A stretch of DNA of 64,000 bases, taken from assembly GCA_027490195.1 (NCBI GenBank), contig JAIXYN010000055.1, forward strand, positions 1 to 64,000, written 5' to 3'. The stretch is from Verrucomicrobiaceae bacterium (GTDB lineage: Bacteria; Verrucomicrobiota; Verrucomicrobiia; Verrucomicrobiales; Verrucomicrobiaceae). A model generated the notes under the pieces. It did no database searches. It had not been told where the DNA came from and was given only the letters and a program-made list of their open reading frames with translations. Position 1 is the first letter of the stretch. Every line of letters begins with the position of its first letter. Shown in pieces: positions 1 through 8,333 of this stretch. The position numbers and the translations under genes were made by a program.

Positions 1-69
1 CGCAGTTACTTCAAGTTCTCACCCGGAACACGGTTCCAGATGGCCAGGGTCTTTCACCCCGGAGGATAG
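1..69 (+). CDS. possible 3' end of a gene entering from the left
   Basis: Reading from base 1 there is an open frame of 22 codons ending in TAG at 67-69. The residues (RSYFKFSPGTRFQMAR...) look less low-complexity than the following DNA, so this could be the C-terminus of a gene that starts outside the window. The evidence is only an open frame of this length, so chance is quite possible. Confidence 0.2.
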   Translation, partial: RSYFKFSPGTRFQMARVFHPGG

Positions 70-90
70 TGACGCTTCACAGCGCACTAC

Positions 91-110
91 GACAGACACT
101 CCTGTCTGTC
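91..110. repeat. short perfect hairpin, loop ACTCCT
   Basis: GACAGAC (91-97) and GTCTGTC (104-110) are perfect reverse complements around the loop ACTCCT. A near-identical element lies between hsdR and hsdM at 3406-3423 (ACGGAC, loop CCTCCT, GTCCGT). It has no T-tract, so it is not an obvious terminator. Confidence 0.6.
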
Positions 111-640
111 GATCAGCGCGCCCCCATCCTCCCCGGCCCGCAAATACCCCTCACCATTCGAGTCAATTCGCGGTCATTCACGTTGGAATCAATCATTCCT
201 CCCGCGTCATCCGCCGGCATCTCAAAGTTGCCCAGTTGCGCCGCAACTGGCGTCCCCGTAGCACAACCGTCCCGGTTGTGCGTCCTCACCCACCCAGCGG
301 AAAAAAATCCTCCCAGGCAGTCGCGAAGACGCCAGCAAAGTCGTCCGCACACTCCATGGGCGGATTCCGCCAGTGCCCACTCCACCTCTTCTCATCGGAG
401 CCCCCTATCTTTCGTCCTTCGTAGCTCTAGCAAAGCCAAAGCCCCCCATTTGGAGTGCGGTTGCGCAGTGAGGAACGAACGCAGCTACCGCTTTCCGCAG
501 GCCGGACAGCCCCCACCCATCCTAGCCCCCTCGAAATCGACAGCCACCGCCCACTTCGTTCACAGTCCCGGGTTCGCATCGCAGCTTTTGCAGCAACCCT
601 ACCCGCACCCGCCTTCTTCGCTCGTAGTCCCGGCTTACCT

Positions 641-667
641 GTCCTTCGAAGCCTTGGCGAAGATGGA
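641..667. repeat. GTCCTTCG-type hairpin repeat, copy 1
   Basis: GTCCTTCGAAGCCTTGGCGA followed by AGATGGA. CTTCG can pair with CGAAG across the short centre. Related copies lie at 6899-6926 and 7292-7317, all in noncoding DNA. Confidence 0.5.
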
Positions 668-974
668 AGCCCCTTACGGCTTCCCCGCATTGCAGTCCCG
701 GCTTTAGCCGGTCCGGAAAGCCCCCGCACCATCCATGTCAATTCGCGGTCATCCTCTCCCCTCCCCATTCGCAAAAATTCGCGGTCATTCGTGTCCATTC
801 GCGTTGGAATCATCTCACCGCCCAGCCACCCACCGTCACCCTCACGCAGCACTCATCCAAAAATCCCAGCCACCACTCCACCACCATCCCCACATCCTCC
901 GTTTCACTTGCCATCAGATTCATTCCCGGCTTTGATGCTCATACTTCATAGGAATTTCCCGAAAGTCCTCCTGG

Positions 975-3368
975 ATGAATAAAAAAGCACTCACCGAAAC
1001 CGACATCCGCACCAAATTCATCACGCCGCACATCGCGGCGGCGGGATGGGATGTGGACACGCAGGTTCGTGAGGAAGTCAGTTTCACCGACGGGCGGATT
1101 TACGTCCGTGGCAAGATGCACACACGGGGAACTCAAAAGCGGGCCGATTACATCCTCTACTACAAGCCAAACATCCCCATCGCGGTCATCGAGGCAAAGG
1201 ACAACAACTACTCCGTGGGCGCAGGCATCCAACAGGCATTAGGCTATGCCGCAACGCTCGACATCCCCTTCGTGTTCAGCAGCAATGGCGACGCCTTCTT
1301 GTTCCATGACAAGACAGTGAAGTCAGGCCCCATCCAAAAAGAGCTGCCGCTTCATGCCTTTCCTTCTCCTGAGCAGCTCTGGCAGAAGTACTGCGCTCAC
1401 AAAGGCATCCCCGACGAGATCGCCCCCGCCGTGGCGCAGGATTACTACACGGATGGCTCCCCGCGTTCACCGCGTTATTACCAGCAGATCGCCATCAATC
1501 GCACCGTGGAAGCCATCGTCCAGGGCACGAATCGCATCCTGCTCGTCATGGCCACCGGCACCGGCAAGACCTACACCGCTTTCCAGATCATCTGGCGGCT
1601 GTGGAAGTCGGGACAAAAGAAACGCATCCTGTTTCTCGCAGACCGCACCGCCCTGATCGACCAGACTGTTCGCGGTGACTTTCGCCACTTCAAGGATGCC
1701 ATGACGGTCATCAAGCACCGGCAGATCGACACCGCCTACAGCATTTATCTCGCTTTATATCAGGGCATCTCTGACAACAACGACACAGACGCCTACAAGG
1801 AGTTCAGCCCTGAGTTTTTTGATCTGGTCATTGTGGATGAGTGCCACCGGGGCAGTGCGCGGGAAGAGAGCAAGTGGCGGGAGATCCTGGAGTATTTCAA
1901 AGGAGCCACCCACATTGGCCTCACGGCCACACCCGCAGAGACAGAGAATGTCTCCAGTACCGAATACTTTGGTGATCCGCTCTACACCTACTCGCTGAAG
2001 CAGGGCATCGACGATGGATTCCTCGCTCCTTACAAAGTGGTCAAAGTCACGCTCGACATTGATACCGAAGGCTGGCGGCCGCCAAAGGGCTTCAAGGACA
2101 AAGAAGGCAATCTGGTCGAAGACCGCATTTACAATCGCACGGACTTTGACCGCAACATCATCGTCGAAGAGCGACGCAAGCTCGTGGCGCAGAAAATCAC
2201 CGAGTTTCTCAAAGGCAGCGGGCGCTTTTCCAAGACCATTGTCTTCTGCGTGGACATCGAGCATGCCGAGGGCATGCGTGCTGAGCTTGCAAACGCCAAC
2301 GCCGACCTCGTTGCCGCCAACTGGAAATACGTCATGCAGATCACCGGTGACAACACGGTGGGCAAGCAGCACCTCGACGCCTTCATCAGCCCCAGCGAGC
2401 TTTATCCCGTCATCGCGACGACTTCGAAGCTCATGACCACTGGCATCGATGCGCAGACCTGCCGTCTCATCGTGCTGGACTCCAACATCGGCTCCCCGAC
2501 CGAGTTCAAGCAGATCATCGGACGCGGCACCCGCATCAACGAAGACTTCGACAAGCACTGGTTCACCATCATGGACTTCCGCAATGTGACCGCCCTCTTT
2601 GCGGACAAGAAGTTCGATGGCGATCCCGTCCGCATCAAGGAGGCGAAGCAGGACGATGATCTCTCCGGCACCGAAGACGAGGACGATGAGGAAGAAGTCA
2701 TCGACGATGACACCGACGATGACACCGGCGAAGAGATCATCTTTCCGGAGCCTGAGAAACCCGACGTCACCATTGCAAAGGAAGACGAGGGGAAGAGTCA
2801 GTCACGGCGAAAAGTCACTGTAAATGGCATTGAGGTCACCATCATTCAAGAACGCGTGCAATACATGGACGCCCATGGCGACCTTATCACCGAGAGCCTC
2901 CGCGACTACACGCGCAAGAGCATTCTCCGCGCCTATGGCTCTTTGGACTCCTTCCTGACCACATGGCAGCAGGCAGACAAAAAGAACGCCGTGGTGGAAG
3001 AGTTGGAGCAGCAGGGTGTCATCTTTGCCGCACTGCGTGAGGAAATCGGGTCCGCCTTTGATCCCTTTGATCTCATCTGCCATCTGGCCTTTGAGCAGAA
3101 GCCGCTCACCCGCAGCGAGCGTGCCGCCGGTGTGCGGAAGCGGAACTACTTCGCCAAATACGGTGAGCTGGCCCGCAAGGTCATTGAGCGCCTGTTGGAA
3201 AAATATGAGGACTCAGGCTTCCATGATTTGGAAGACCCCGCCGTCGTGACCATGAGCCCCATCAAGCAGCTTGGCACCGCCCCGGAGATCATCCGCGCCT
3301 TTGGCGGCAGGTCCGCCTACGATCAGGCCATCCATGAGCTGACCGAACAACTCTACCAGGCCGCGTGA
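975..3368 (+). CDS. hsdR: type I restriction endonuclease, R subunit
   Basis: Motor and nuclease subunit of a type I restriction enzyme: it translocates and cleaves unmodified DNA in complex with HsdM and HsdS. The start MNKKALTETDIRTKFITP is typical of EcoEI-like HsdR. The nuclease motif is D58 with E73-A-K75. Walker A (ATGTGKT) is at about 193-199 and the DECH box at about 288-291, followed by helicase motifs. An unusually acidic stretch at about 553-600 (runs of D and E) separates the motor from the C-terminal HsdM-binding domain. At 797 aa it is intact for this subfamily. It is the first gene of hsdRMS, 130 bp ahead of hsdM. Confidence 0.95.
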   Translation: MNKKALTETDIRTKFITPHIAAAGWDVDTQVREEVSFTDGRIYVRGKMHTRGTQKRADYILYYKPNIPIAVIEAKDNNYSVGAGIQQALGYAATLDIPFVFSSNGDAFLFHDKTVKSGPIQKELPLHAFPSPEQLWQKYCAHKGIPDEIAPAVAQDYYTDGSPRSPRYYQQIAINRTVEAIVQGTNRILLVMATGTGKTYTAFQIIWRLWKSGQKKRILFLADRTALIDQTVRGDFRHFKDAMTVIKHRQIDTAYSIYLALYQGISDNNDTDAYKEFSPEFFDLVIVDECHRGSAREESKWREILEYFKGATHIGLTATPAETENVSSTEYFGDPLYTYSLKQGIDDGFLAPYKVVKVTLDIDTEGWRPPKGFKDKEGNLVEDRIYNRTDFDRNIIVEERRKLVAQKITEFLKGSGRFSKTIVFCVDIEHAEGMRAELANANADLVAANWKYVMQITGDNTVGKQHLDAFISPSELYPVIATTSKLMTTGIDAQTCRLIVLDSNIGSPTEFKQIIGRGTRINEDFDKHWFTIMDFRNVTALFADKKFDGDPVRIKEAKQDDDLSGTEDEDDEEEVIDDDTDDDTGEEIIFPEPEKPDVTIAKEDEGKSQSRRKVTVNGIEVTIIQERVQYMDAHGDLITESLRDYTRKSILRAYGSLDSFLTTWQQADKKNAVVEELEQQGVIFAALREEIGSAFDPFDLICHLAFEQKPLTRSERAAGVRKRNYFAKYGELARKVIERLLEKYEDSGFHDLEDPAVVTMSPIKQLGTAPEIIRAFGGRSAYDQAIHELTEQLYQAA

Positions 3369-3405
3369 CCGCTTCGGCTTTCAGCCAACCCAGATCGAAA
3401 GGCAC

Positions 3406-3423
3406 ACGGACCCTCCTGTCCGT
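3406..3423. repeat. short perfect hairpin between hsdR and hsdM, loop CCTCCT
   Basis: ACGGAC (3406-3411) pairs with GTCCGT (3418-3423). It has the same architecture and nearly the same loop as the hairpin at 91-110, and one stem pair differs by a compensatory change. A weak pyrimidine-rich stretch follows, so partial transcription attenuation is possible but unproven. Confidence 0.55.
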
Positions 3424-3498
3424 TATTCTTCTCAAGCGATGCAGTCTCTTGGTTTTTAAGATGCGTACAAGAGTGTCCTCGCTCCCTTCTGCCCCTCC

Positions 3499-4947
3499 AT
3501 GCCAAATATCTCCTCCATCATCAAAAACGTCCGCAACATCATGCGGCAGGACCGCGGTGTCTCCGGCGACGCGCAGCGGCTGGAACAGCTTGGCTGGCTG
3601 CTTTTCCTGAAGATCCTCGACGACAAAGATCAGGAACTCGAACTCATCCGCAAAAACTACAAATCCGTCATACCCGAAAAGTTTCAGTGGCGGAACTGGG
3701 CCTCCAATCCTGAAGGCATTACTGGGGACGAGCTTATCCGCTTCATAGACGATCCCCCCACCAAAGATGATCCCGTCGGCGGGCTTTTTGCTGCGTTGAA
3801 GAAGCTCCAGTCTCCGCACGCCCCACAACGTGCCGCCCTTGTGCGCGAAGTCTTTGACGGCTCGAACAACTACATGAAGTCCGGGTACGAGCTGCGCAAG
3901 GTCATCAACCAGCTCAACGGCTTCGACTTTAACAACAGTGACGACCGCCACGTCTTCGGCACAGTTTACGAGTCCATACTTGTCGAATTGCGAGACGCCG
4001 GGAATAAAGGCGAATATTACACGCCCCGCGCCATCACCCAGCTCATGACGCAGATGACCGCGCCTAGGCTTGGTGAAAAGGTCCTCGATCCCGCCGCTGG
4101 CACCGGCGGCTTCCTGAGTGCCGCCATTGATTTCATCCGCGAGAAAGAAGTCCACACCCTTGATGACGAAGCCGTCCTCCAGAAATCCATCATTGGCTGG
4201 GAGTTGAAGCCCGTCTCTTATGTGCTCGGTCTCACCAACCTCATCCTCCACGGCCTCGACGTACCGGACTGGCATTACCTGGACAGCCTCAAGACGGAGT
4301 ACAATTCCATTGGTCCAAAGCAGCAGGTGGACGTAATCCTCGCCAACCCCCCATTCGGGGCAAGCATCGCCGATGGCGTTGAAACGAATTTCCCGCAATC
4401 CTTCCGCTGCCGGGAATCCGCAGATCTTTTTGTTATCCTATTTATTCAGCTCCTCAAGGCTGGTGGTCGTTGCGCTATCGTCCTGCCAGACGGTTGCATT
4501 TCGGGTGACGGCTACAAGGAACGCATTCGCGAAAAACTCCTTACCGATTGCAATCTTCATACCATCGTTCGCCTTCCGCAGTCCACCTTTCACCCAGCCA
4601 CGGTCTCCACGAATCTCCTCTTTTTCGAAAAAGGCACGTCAACAAAAGAAATCTGGTATTATGAGCATCGCCTGCCTGAGGGGCAGAAGAGTTACTCCAA
4701 AACAAAGGCTATTAGCTTCGACGAGTTCGAGTCGCTGATAGTGTGGTGGGACAAACGCGAGGAAAGCGAATTCGCGTGGAAGGTAAAGGTTGAAGATTTA
4801 AAAAAGGGCTTTGATCTCGACATCAGAAATCCTCATCGCACAGAAGCAGAAGCCACTTTGGGGATTAACGCTTTGTTGCATGAAATGGACAAGAGCTTCG
4901 AACGTTCGCGCCACATGGTTACGAAACTGCAAGCTAAGCTGCAATGA
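3499..4947 (+). CDS. hsdM: type I modification methyltransferase, M subunit
   Basis: N6-adenine methyltransferase subunit that, with HsdS, marks host sites and is needed for restriction. An N-terminal HsdM_N domain (about 5-140) precedes the N6-MTase domain. The AdoMet-binding motif DPAAGTGGF is at about 197-205 and the catalytic NPPF at about 283-286. At 482 aa it is full length. Its stop overlaps the hsdS start (ATGA at 4944), so the two are translationally coupled. Confidence 0.95.
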   Translation: MPNISSIIKNVRNIMRQDRGVSGDAQRLEQLGWLLFLKILDDKDQELELIRKNYKSVIPEKFQWRNWASNPEGITGDELIRFIDDPPTKDDPVGGLFAALKKLQSPHAPQRAALVREVFDGSNNYMKSGYELRKVINQLNGFDFNNSDDRHVFGTVYESILVELRDAGNKGEYYTPRAITQLMTQMTAPRLGEKVLDPAAGTGGFLSAAIDFIREKEVHTLDDEAVLQKSIIGWELKPVSYVLGLTNLILHGLDVPDWHYLDSLKTEYNSIGPKQQVDVILANPPFGASIADGVETNFPQSFRCRESADLFVILFIQLLKAGGRCAIVLPDGCISGDGYKERIREKLLTDCNLHTIVRLPQSTFHPATVSTNLLFFEKGTSTKEIWYYEHRLPEGQKSYSKTKAISFDEFESLIVWWDKREESEFAWKVKVEDLKKGFDLDIRNPHRTEAEATLGINALLHEMDKSFERSRHMVTKLQAKLQ

Positions 4948-6239
4948 GACTCGAAAGAATTGATGCAATTTTTAATTTCGAGAAAGGCACGCTTCAAAGC
5001 ACGAAGTGTGAGGCCGGGCAGTTCGATTTCATTACCGCGAGCAAAGAGTGGAAGTCTCACTCGACCTTCACCCACGAAAAGGAGGCGCTGGTAATCGCTG
5101 TTGCGGCGTCAGGCTCTCTTGGCCGTACGCACTACGTTAATGGAAAGTTCATCGCGAGTGACCTTTGTTTCATCCTGACGCCAAAGAGCGAATATGAGAA
5201 AACCATCTCACTGGCTTTCTATCATTTTGTGTTCAACGGCCTGAAGGAGGACATCGTAAAGCGATGTGCCACGGGCACAGCCAAACAGGCGATCAACCAA
5301 CAAAACTTTGCTAGCTATCGCATTCCCTATTTCGAGCCGGTCGAGCAAGATCGAATGGCTTTGCGATTAAAGGCGGCCTTTGAGTCGCAAGAATCACTCG
5401 ATACAGAAATCGACCATCAGCAAGCACTCCTGACCAAGCTCAAGCAAGCCATCCTGCAGGAGGCGATTCAGGGCAAGCTGACCGCCGATTGGCGTGCCAC
5501 CCATCCGAAAGTTGAACCCGCAGACCATCTTCTCCGCCGAATCAAAGCAGGAAAAGCTCGTCTAATCGCTACCAAAAAACTCCGTCCCGAAAAACCTCTG
5601 CCAGAAATCACCCAAGCCGAAATCCCTTTCGAGATTCCGAAGGATTGGGCGTGGTGTCGAATTGGAGATGTTTGCAAAATCTCTTCAGGCAAAGGATTCG
5701 AGAAAAACGAATACTCTGAGTCGGGTGTGCGCCTTTTTCAAATTGCCAATGTGAGTATTGGAGAAACATCTTGGGACACTACAGTTCGAGTTCCGTCATC
5801 CTACTTAGCCGCACATCCAGACTTGCAGCTTCAGTCCGGCGATCTTGTCATGGCGCTCAATCGTCCATTGTTGGGACGAAAGCTGAAAGTGGCGATCCTG
5901 AGTGAACTGGACGTTCCCGCAGTGCTATACCAGCGAGTTGGGCGTTTCGATATGTTTGAACGATCTCTTATTCCGTGGCTTTTCGCTTATCTAACCAGTG
6001 ACTGCTTCTCGGGATGGCTCTATGATCAAATCAAAGGTGTGAATATTCCGTTTGTGAATCAGAGCAAAGTTCACACGCATCTTTTCCCCCTACCACCCCT
6101 CGCCGAGCAGGCCGCCATCGTGGAGCGGGTGGAGGCGCTGATGACAACCTGCCGTGCGCTGGAAGCGGAGATCGAGCACGCCCGCACCCACGCCACCCAG
6201 CTCCTTCAAACCGTCCTCAAAGAAGCGTTTGCTTCGTAA
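4944..6239 (+). CDS. hsdS: type I specificity subunit, two target-recognition domains
   Basis: Sets the DNA target of the HsdRMS complex. It has two target-recognition domains (about 1-135 and 220-385). Each is followed by a helical spacer: SLDTEIDHQQALLTKLKQAI near 150-170, and AALVERV-like helices ending RTHATQLLQTVLKEAF at the C-terminus. The first domain starts directly, without the usual longer N-terminal lead. At 431 aa it is normal. It is the last gene of the operon. Target sequence cannot be read from the protein. Confidence 0.92.
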   Translation: MRLERIDAIFNFEKGTLQSTKCEAGQFDFITASKEWKSHSTFTHEKEALVIAVAASGSLGRTHYVNGKFIASDLCFILTPKSEYEKTISLAFYHFVFNGLKEDIVKRCATGTAKQAINQQNFASYRIPYFEPVEQDRMALRLKAAFESQESLDTEIDHQQALLTKLKQAILQEAIQGKLTADWRATHPKVEPADHLLRRIKAGKARLIATKKLRPEKPLPEITQAEIPFEIPKDWAWCRIGDVCKISSGKGFEKNEYSESGVRLFQIANVSIGETSWDTTVRVPSSYLAAHPDLQLQSGDLVMALNRPLLGRKLKVAILSELDVPAVLYQRVGRFDMFERSLIPWLFAYLTSDCFSGWLYDQIKGVNIPFVNQSKVHTHLFPLPPLAEQAAIVERVEALMTTCRALEAEIEHARTHATQLLQTVLKEAFAS

Positions 6240-6438
6240 GGCTGCCTGATACCTACCGCTTCCACTCACTGAATCCGGCATTTTCTGAATGCCTTGATTA
6301 GCGTCTGATCAGCGTCACATCAGCGGTTAAAAACCCTGCTCATCGGCAAACTCATTTCCGCGCAAAGAAGGCCTCACCATCCCATTCAATCTCTGCCGCA
6401 AAAACGAACGCCCCCAGAAAAAATGGGGTCAGTGTGCA

Positions 6439-6455
6439 AATTTTTGACAAAAATT
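6439..6455. repeat. perfect 8+1+8 palindrome
   Basis: AATTTTTGACAAAAATT is a perfect inverted repeat with a one-base centre, just after ATGGGGTCAGTGTGC. A GGGGTCAG...TTTTTGACA arrangement resembles sequence I remember next to REP-associated transposase genes in other bacteria, but no transposase is nearby. It could be a solo end or an operator relic. Confidence 0.45.
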
Positions 6456-6692
6456 CGACCTTTCAGAACTCTGCATTCAGCCCATTCCCTTGCTCACGAT
6501 TCCTTTGCTAAAACCAAAACCCCACATCCGCCCTCCATCTGCCTCAATCACATTCCCCACTCCAGCTTTCCCGAAGGCCTTCATCAGCCTCATCTCAGCG
6601 GTTTACCCCCCCCCCGAGAACACCACACCTCAACCAGAGTCTCGTAACCGCCAACAAACACACCTCAGCCCTTCATCATCGCCAGTCAGCAC

Positions 6693-6870
6693 TTCAAATC
6701 CAACTCTGAATCTTTTACCGCCAATCTTTTACCAGCTTCCGTCACCCCGTCCCCTCTTCACACTTCATCACGCCCCACGACCCAAGGGAGCCCAACGGGT
6801 GAGCGCAGCGAATCAATCAATTCTAAACGCCAAAAAACCAACTCAGCCCTTTATCATCAGTGCCAGTCAC
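6693..6870. repeat. ~178-bp direct repeat, copy A
   Basis: Starts TTCAAATCCAACTCTGAATC and ends ...TCATCAGTGCCAGTCA. It matches copy B at 6934-7111 with a constant offset of 241 bp and only a few substitutions visible by eye (for example GCGAATC/GCAAATC). The tail phrase CTCAGCCCTTCATCATC also occurs alone near 6664. Confidence 0.85.
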
Positions 6871-6898
6871 TGTCCCGTTCATCCTCCGAAGCTCGTCA

Positions 6899-6926
6899 GT
6901 CCTTCAAAGCTTCAGCGAAGGATGGA
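6899..6926. repeat. GTCCTTCG-type hairpin repeat, copy 2
   Basis: GTCCTTCAAAGCTTCAGCGA followed by AGGATGGA. It sits in the spacer between the two long direct repeats, and CCTTC can pair with GAAGG. Confidence 0.5.
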
Positions 6927-6933
6927 TCAGCAG

Positions 6934-7111
6934 TTCAAATCCAACTCTGAATCTTTTACCGCCAATCTTTTACCAGCTTCCGTCACCCCGTCCCCTCTTC
7001 ACACTCCATCACGCCCCACGACCAAAGCGAGCCCAACGGGTGAGCGCAGCAAATCAATCAATTCTAAACGCCAAAAAACCAACTCAGCCCTTCATCATCA
7101 GTGCCAGTCAG
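6934..7111. repeat. ~178-bp direct repeat, copy B
   Basis: Second copy of the 6693-6870 unit. A third, very short start (TTCAAATCCAGCTCCTGAAT) follows at 7124, which suggests that repeated duplication or slippage built the region. Confidence 0.85.
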
Positions 7112-7291
7112 TGTCAGTCAGTGGTTCAAATCCAGCTCCTGAATTCCTGCCTTACTCATTCCAGAAATCCGTCATTCTGACTCTTCATCAGCGTCTAATC
7201 AGCGGTTAAAAAATCCCTTCCATACACCGAGCACTCACGCACTCACCCCCTCCAAAATCAGTCATTTTCGCCCCCTTTTTGCGCCCCTCCT

Positions 7292-7317
7292 GTCCTTCGA
7301 AGCTTTAGCGAAGAACG
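7292..7317. repeat. GTCCTTCG-type hairpin repeat, copy 3
   Basis: GTCCTTCGAAGCTTTAGCGA followed by AGAACG. CTTCG/CGAAG arms surround the AAGCTTTAG-like centre shared with the copies at 641 and 6899. Confidence 0.5.
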
Positions 7318-7351
7318 GATTACGGCCAACCCTCCGGCTCTCCAGATAAAC

Positions 7352-7396
7352 CACTGCCAACAACCGCAAACCATCGCCAACAACAGCAAACTTCCA
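7352..7396. repeat. four-unit decamer array
   Basis: Units CCACTGCCAA, CAACCGCAAA, CCATCGCCAA, CAACAGCAAA, then CTTCC. The period is exactly 10 bp. A sister array with the same unit count and the same CTTCC end lies at 8598-8642. Confidence 0.65.
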
Positions 7397-7397
7397 C

Positions 7398-7431
7398 AAA
7401 AAACCCCGCCTGCCTCACGACAAACGGGGTT
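7398..7431 (-). terminator. Rho-independent terminator for the DUF5069-like gene
   Basis: On the minus strand AACCCCG (7431-7425) pairs with CGGGGTT (7408-7402) and is followed by a run of T (7403-7398). It lies 28 bp past the stop of the minus-strand gene ending at 7459. Confidence 0.75.
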
Positions 7432-7458
7432 CTCAAAACTCACTTCACCGCATCACGG

Positions 7459-7899
7459 TTACTTGATCTCCTGCGCCCAGAAAATGTGCCAGTCGTCCAG
7501 ATTGTTCAGATCCACCGCACCCGGATTCACGCTGCCGTCATCCGCGATGCCATCCGCATCCAGAATCGTCTTCCGCGTGCCATCATCGTGGATGTAGCCC
7601 ATGATCGACTGATTGTGCTTGTAGAGGTTCCCCTTCGTCAGGTTCACACCCGGCTGCGCCTTCACCCAGCTCTCAAGCTGCGGATAGCTCGGCTTCCTCG
7701 CGATGAACGTCCGGAAAGTCTCGATGTTGATGCCCAGCGCATCCAGCGTCATCTGGTCATACCCGCAGCCAATGCCCGGATAGTCAGCATGCAGCTTGCC
7801 CGCAGCAGCCAGCGAAGCCTTCTGCCAAAGGCGTGGAAGATGAAGAACACCGAGAGGCCCGGCGATAGCGGAACTGATAAGAGGAACGATCTGACTCAT
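7459..7899 (-). CDS. DUF5069-like small protein
   Basis: A 146-aa soluble protein whose spaced pattern (GPLGVLHLPRLWQKASLAAA, then a tyrosine-rich middle and a region like 'LGI..ETFRTFIA') resembles DUF5069 proteins of planctomycetes and verrucomicrobia, whose function is unknown. The frame is open further upstream to 7998, but that extension is Cys/Phe-rich and lacks a match to the family, so I place the start at MSQIVPL (7899). It is monocistronic, with its own terminator. The family call is from memory. Confidence 0.65.
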   Translation of the reverse strand: MSQIVPLISSAIAGPLGVLHLPRLWQKASLAAAGKLHADYPGIGCGYDQMTLDALGINIETFRTFIARKPSYPQLESWVKAQPGVNLTKGNLYKHNQSIMGYIHDDGTRKTILDADGIADDGSVNPGAVDLNNLDDWHIFWAQEIK

Positions 7900-8024
7900 G
7901 ATTGGAATGTAGGTTGGATTTTCAAGAGAAGCATTCGCACCTGCGAACGCACACTCGACCTTGAAGGCTGCGCAGTGCACCAGCAAGAACAAACGCACTC
8001 ATCCATTTCTATCACGACACCGCC

Positions 8025-8333
8025 ATGTCTTCCCAGGAACAAATCAGCCGAGGTCGGTTAAGGGCTCAAATCCACATTCAAAGCATGGATGACGGCAGCG
8101 TCTGCGTTTTTTGCCCATCGCAAGTCTCCTCGGCGCTTCATCAATACCTTTCCAACCATCAGGTTTCAGTAACGGCACCCCGACGCGCCATCTTTGGCAG
8201 CCCACACCCAACAGACGAACTGATCGTCGCATTGTCACTCCATAAAGTTTCCGCAGCGATCAATGACTTTGTGCAAACACTCCCCGAAGTCGCCTACGAG
8301 CGGGATTCCCACCGCCCCACAGCTGACTCATAG
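8025..8333 (+). CDS. small hypothetical protein
   Basis: A 102-aa protein (MSSQEQISRGRLRAQIHIQS...) with no signal peptide or membrane segment. It has mixed composition with regular hydrophobic spacing (ALHQYLSNHQVSV, ELIVALSLHKV), which reads as a real folded protein rather than a repeat translation. It diverges from the DUF5069-like gene across about 125 bp. I do not recognise the family. Confidence 0.5.
   Translation: MSSQEQISRGRLRAQIHIQSMDDGSVCVFCPSQVSSALHQYLSNHQVSVTAPRRAIFGSPHPTDELIVALSLHKVSAAINDFVQTLPEVAYERDSHRPTADS

Larger units (their letters stand above)
70..974. other. repeat-rich noncoding region upstream of hsdR
   Basis: No convincing gene. Open frames exist on both strands, but their products are Pro/Ser/Arg-rich and low in complexity. 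The DNA holds degenerate repeats: the phrase GTCAATTCGCGGTCAT occurs near 163 and 737, with a related CATTCGCGTTGGAATCA end near 798-814 and a variant near 177-191. It also holds a GTCCTTCG...GCGAAG hairpin copy at 641-667 (a more decayed one near 414-436) and a perfect 7-bp hairpin at 91-110. It reads as a graveyard of interspersed repeats beside a restriction island. Confidence 0.6.
6240..7458. other. 1.2-kb noncoding repeat region after hsdS
   Basis: No supported gene; the open frames here read Pro/Ser/Asn/His-rich repeats. Contents: a perfect palindrome at 6439-6455, a ~178 bp direct repeat pair (6693-6870 and 6934-7111), two GTCCTTC hairpin copies (6899, 7292), a decamer array (7352-7396) and a minus-strand terminator (7398-7431). 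Short CAGCGTCTRATCAGCG / CAGCGGTTAAAAA phrases occur near 6300-6335 and 7189-7212, with a decayed copy near 6580-6604. Confidence 0.7.

Noticed and set aside
69-982. Overlapping open frames of 141-212 codons on both strands before hsdR
   Set aside because: Products are low-complexity and repeat-derived, and the same repeats are read in several frames; no start signal or motif.
6490-7209. A 239-codon plus-strand frame after hsdS
   Set aside because: It translates the direct repeat twice (peptide TLNLLPPIFYQLPSPRPLF from copy A, NSESFTANLLPASVTPSPLH from copy B in another frame), so it follows DNA repetition, not protein selection.
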